From the NCBI RefSeq assembly GCF_001500125.1, contig NZ_LQIV01000001.1:124001-188000 (forward strand): a stretch of 64,000 nucleotides of DNA. The letters run 5' to 3'. This document shows, in pieces, positions 63,077-64,000 of the stretch. How positions within the stretch are numbered: position 1 is the stretch's first letter; each line of letters opens with the position of its first letter. A model generated the notes under the pieces. That model was given only the letters and a program-made list of their open reading frames with translations. It had not been told where the DNA came from and did not search any database. The DNA comes from Mycobacterium sp. IS-1742 (GTDB lineage Bacteria > Actinomycetota > Actinomycetes > Mycobacteriales > Mycobacteriaceae). The position numbers and the translations under genes were made by a program.

Positions 63077-63676
63077 TTACAGCCAGGTGTCGGGAGTCGT
63101 GGCGGTGAGGAAAGCCTCGAGGTCGTCGCGCCAGTGCGCGGGCGAGTTCTTGTCGGGTTCGATTCCGGTGTACTCGCCGCGGTAGAACAGCAGCGGCCGC
63201 GGCTTCTTCCGTGCTGAATTCTCCTCGCGCGAGCGCTCGTCGGCGCCACCTTCCGACAGCGAGTGGACGGATCCGAACACCACGAGGTGGTCGCCGCCGT
63301 CATGCACCGAGTGCACCGTGCAGTCGATGTGCGCGAGCGTGCCGTCGATGATCGGCGAGCCCAGTTTCGACAACGTCCAGTCGATGCCGGCGAACTTGTC
63401 CGGTTCGCGCGACCCGAAGCGCGCGGAGACGTCTTTCTGCTTCTCGTGCAACACGTTCACGCAGAACCGGCCGCTGGCCTCGATCGCCTTCCACGAGCGC
63501 GACACCTTGGTCGGGCAGAACAGGACCAGTGGTGGTTCGAGGGACAGCGCGGCGAACGACTGGCAGGCGAACCCGACGGGTGCGCCGTCGTGCACGGTGG
63601 TGATCACCGTGATGCCGGTGCAGAACTGGCCCAGCACATTGCGGAAAGTGCGGGGGTCGATCGTCGTCTCGGTCAC
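63077..63676 (-). CDS. hsaB: flavin reductase HsaB (of the HsaAB monooxygenase)
   Basis: 199 residues. Flavin reductase domain: LGQFCTGITVITT, GFACQSFAALSLEPPLVLFCP and the GDHLVVFGSVHSL region. HsaB supplies reduced FMN to HsaA, which hydroxylates the ring A phenol of 3-HSA. GTG start (63674-63676), 13 bases from the hsaC stop upstream. Rv3567c. The order nat-hsaB of M. tuberculosis is broken here. Confidence 0.94.
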   Translation of the reverse strand: MTETTIDPRTFRNVLGQFCTGITVITTVHDGAPVGFACQSFAALSLEPPLVLFCPTKVSRSWKAIEASGRFCVNVLHEKQKDVSARFGSREPDKFAGIDWTLSKLGSPIIDGTLAHIDCTVHSVHDGGDHLVVFGSVHSLSEGGADERSREENSARKKPRPLLFYRGEYTGIEPDKNSPAHWRDDLEAFLTATTPDTWL

Positions 63677-63689
63677 GGTGGATCCGCGG

Positions 63690-64000
<311 letters not shown>

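Overview
The window is high-GC actinobacterial DNA from a Mycobacterium/Mycolicibacterium-type genome. It is almost wall to wall with the cholesterol catabolism locus. Gene order follows, with insertions and losses, the M. tuberculosis stretch from cyp142 (Rv3518c) to hsaC (Rv3568c); that comparison is from memory and no search was run. Codons are GC-rich, many genes start with GTG, and neighbours often overlap by 1 or 4 bases.

Layout. 1-300: tail of an unrelated protein. 300-13400: side-chain and nucleus genes (cyp142, an acetoacetate-decarboxylase-like gene, F420-type oxidoreductases, a DUF35/ltp4/ltp3 set, kshA, and the Rv3527, Rv3529c, Rv3530c and Rv3531c homologues). 13400-17800: an insertion with an IclR regulator, a secreted Pro-rich protein, a RecQ helicase with a phosphoribosyltransferase-like tail and a hemolysin III protein. 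17845-23253: hsaF-hsaG-hsaE, divergent from kstD-chsH3. 23270-30370: an accessory block with a MerR regulator, SDR, SnoaL-like protein, a probable type VII-secreted PE/PPE-like pair, an HTTM membrane-protein operon and a 799-base gap. 30371-38500: the side-chain operon cyp125-chsE1-chsE2-chsH2-chsH1-ltp2, divergent from fadA5, then ddn. 38503-54678: the KstR2-type ring C/D genes (two SDRs, echA20, ipdA, ipdB, ipdC, fadA6, kstR2, ipdF, fadE30, fadD3, fadE31, fadE32, fadE33), interrupted by a satD/membrane-protein pair and an NDMA-type alcohol dehydrogenase. 54720-63065: aspB, a ketone-body cluster with its LysR regulator, a small Gly/Cys-tail plus WH-motif module, and a metallopeptidase-like lipoprotein. 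63077-64000: hsaB and the end of hsaC.

How it works together. P450s CYP142 and CYP125 oxidise the sterol side chain. FadA5, ChsE1/E2, ChsH1/H2, ChsH3 and Ltp2 shorten it. KshA and KstD break ring B, HsaB/HsaC act on ring A, and HsaE/F/G take the ring A fragment to pyruvate and propionyl-CoA. FadD3, FadE30, IpdF, IpdC, EchA20, IpdAB, FadA6 and FadE31-33 degrade rings C and D. Seven KstR-type operators (TAGAACNNGTTCTA-like) and two KstR2-type operators (ANCAAGNNCTTGNT) sit in the expected divergent intergenic regions. Several carry a TANNNT -10 box exactly 6 bases before the start codon, which implies leaderless, operator-occluded promoters.

The parts least explained by known biology are the HTTM operon with an exported GXN-repeat protein (27377-29571), the Gly/Cys-tail module with a divergent WH-motif protein (61074-62188), the type VII-like pair (25407-27260), and satD with its membrane partner and promoter repeats (43749-45160).
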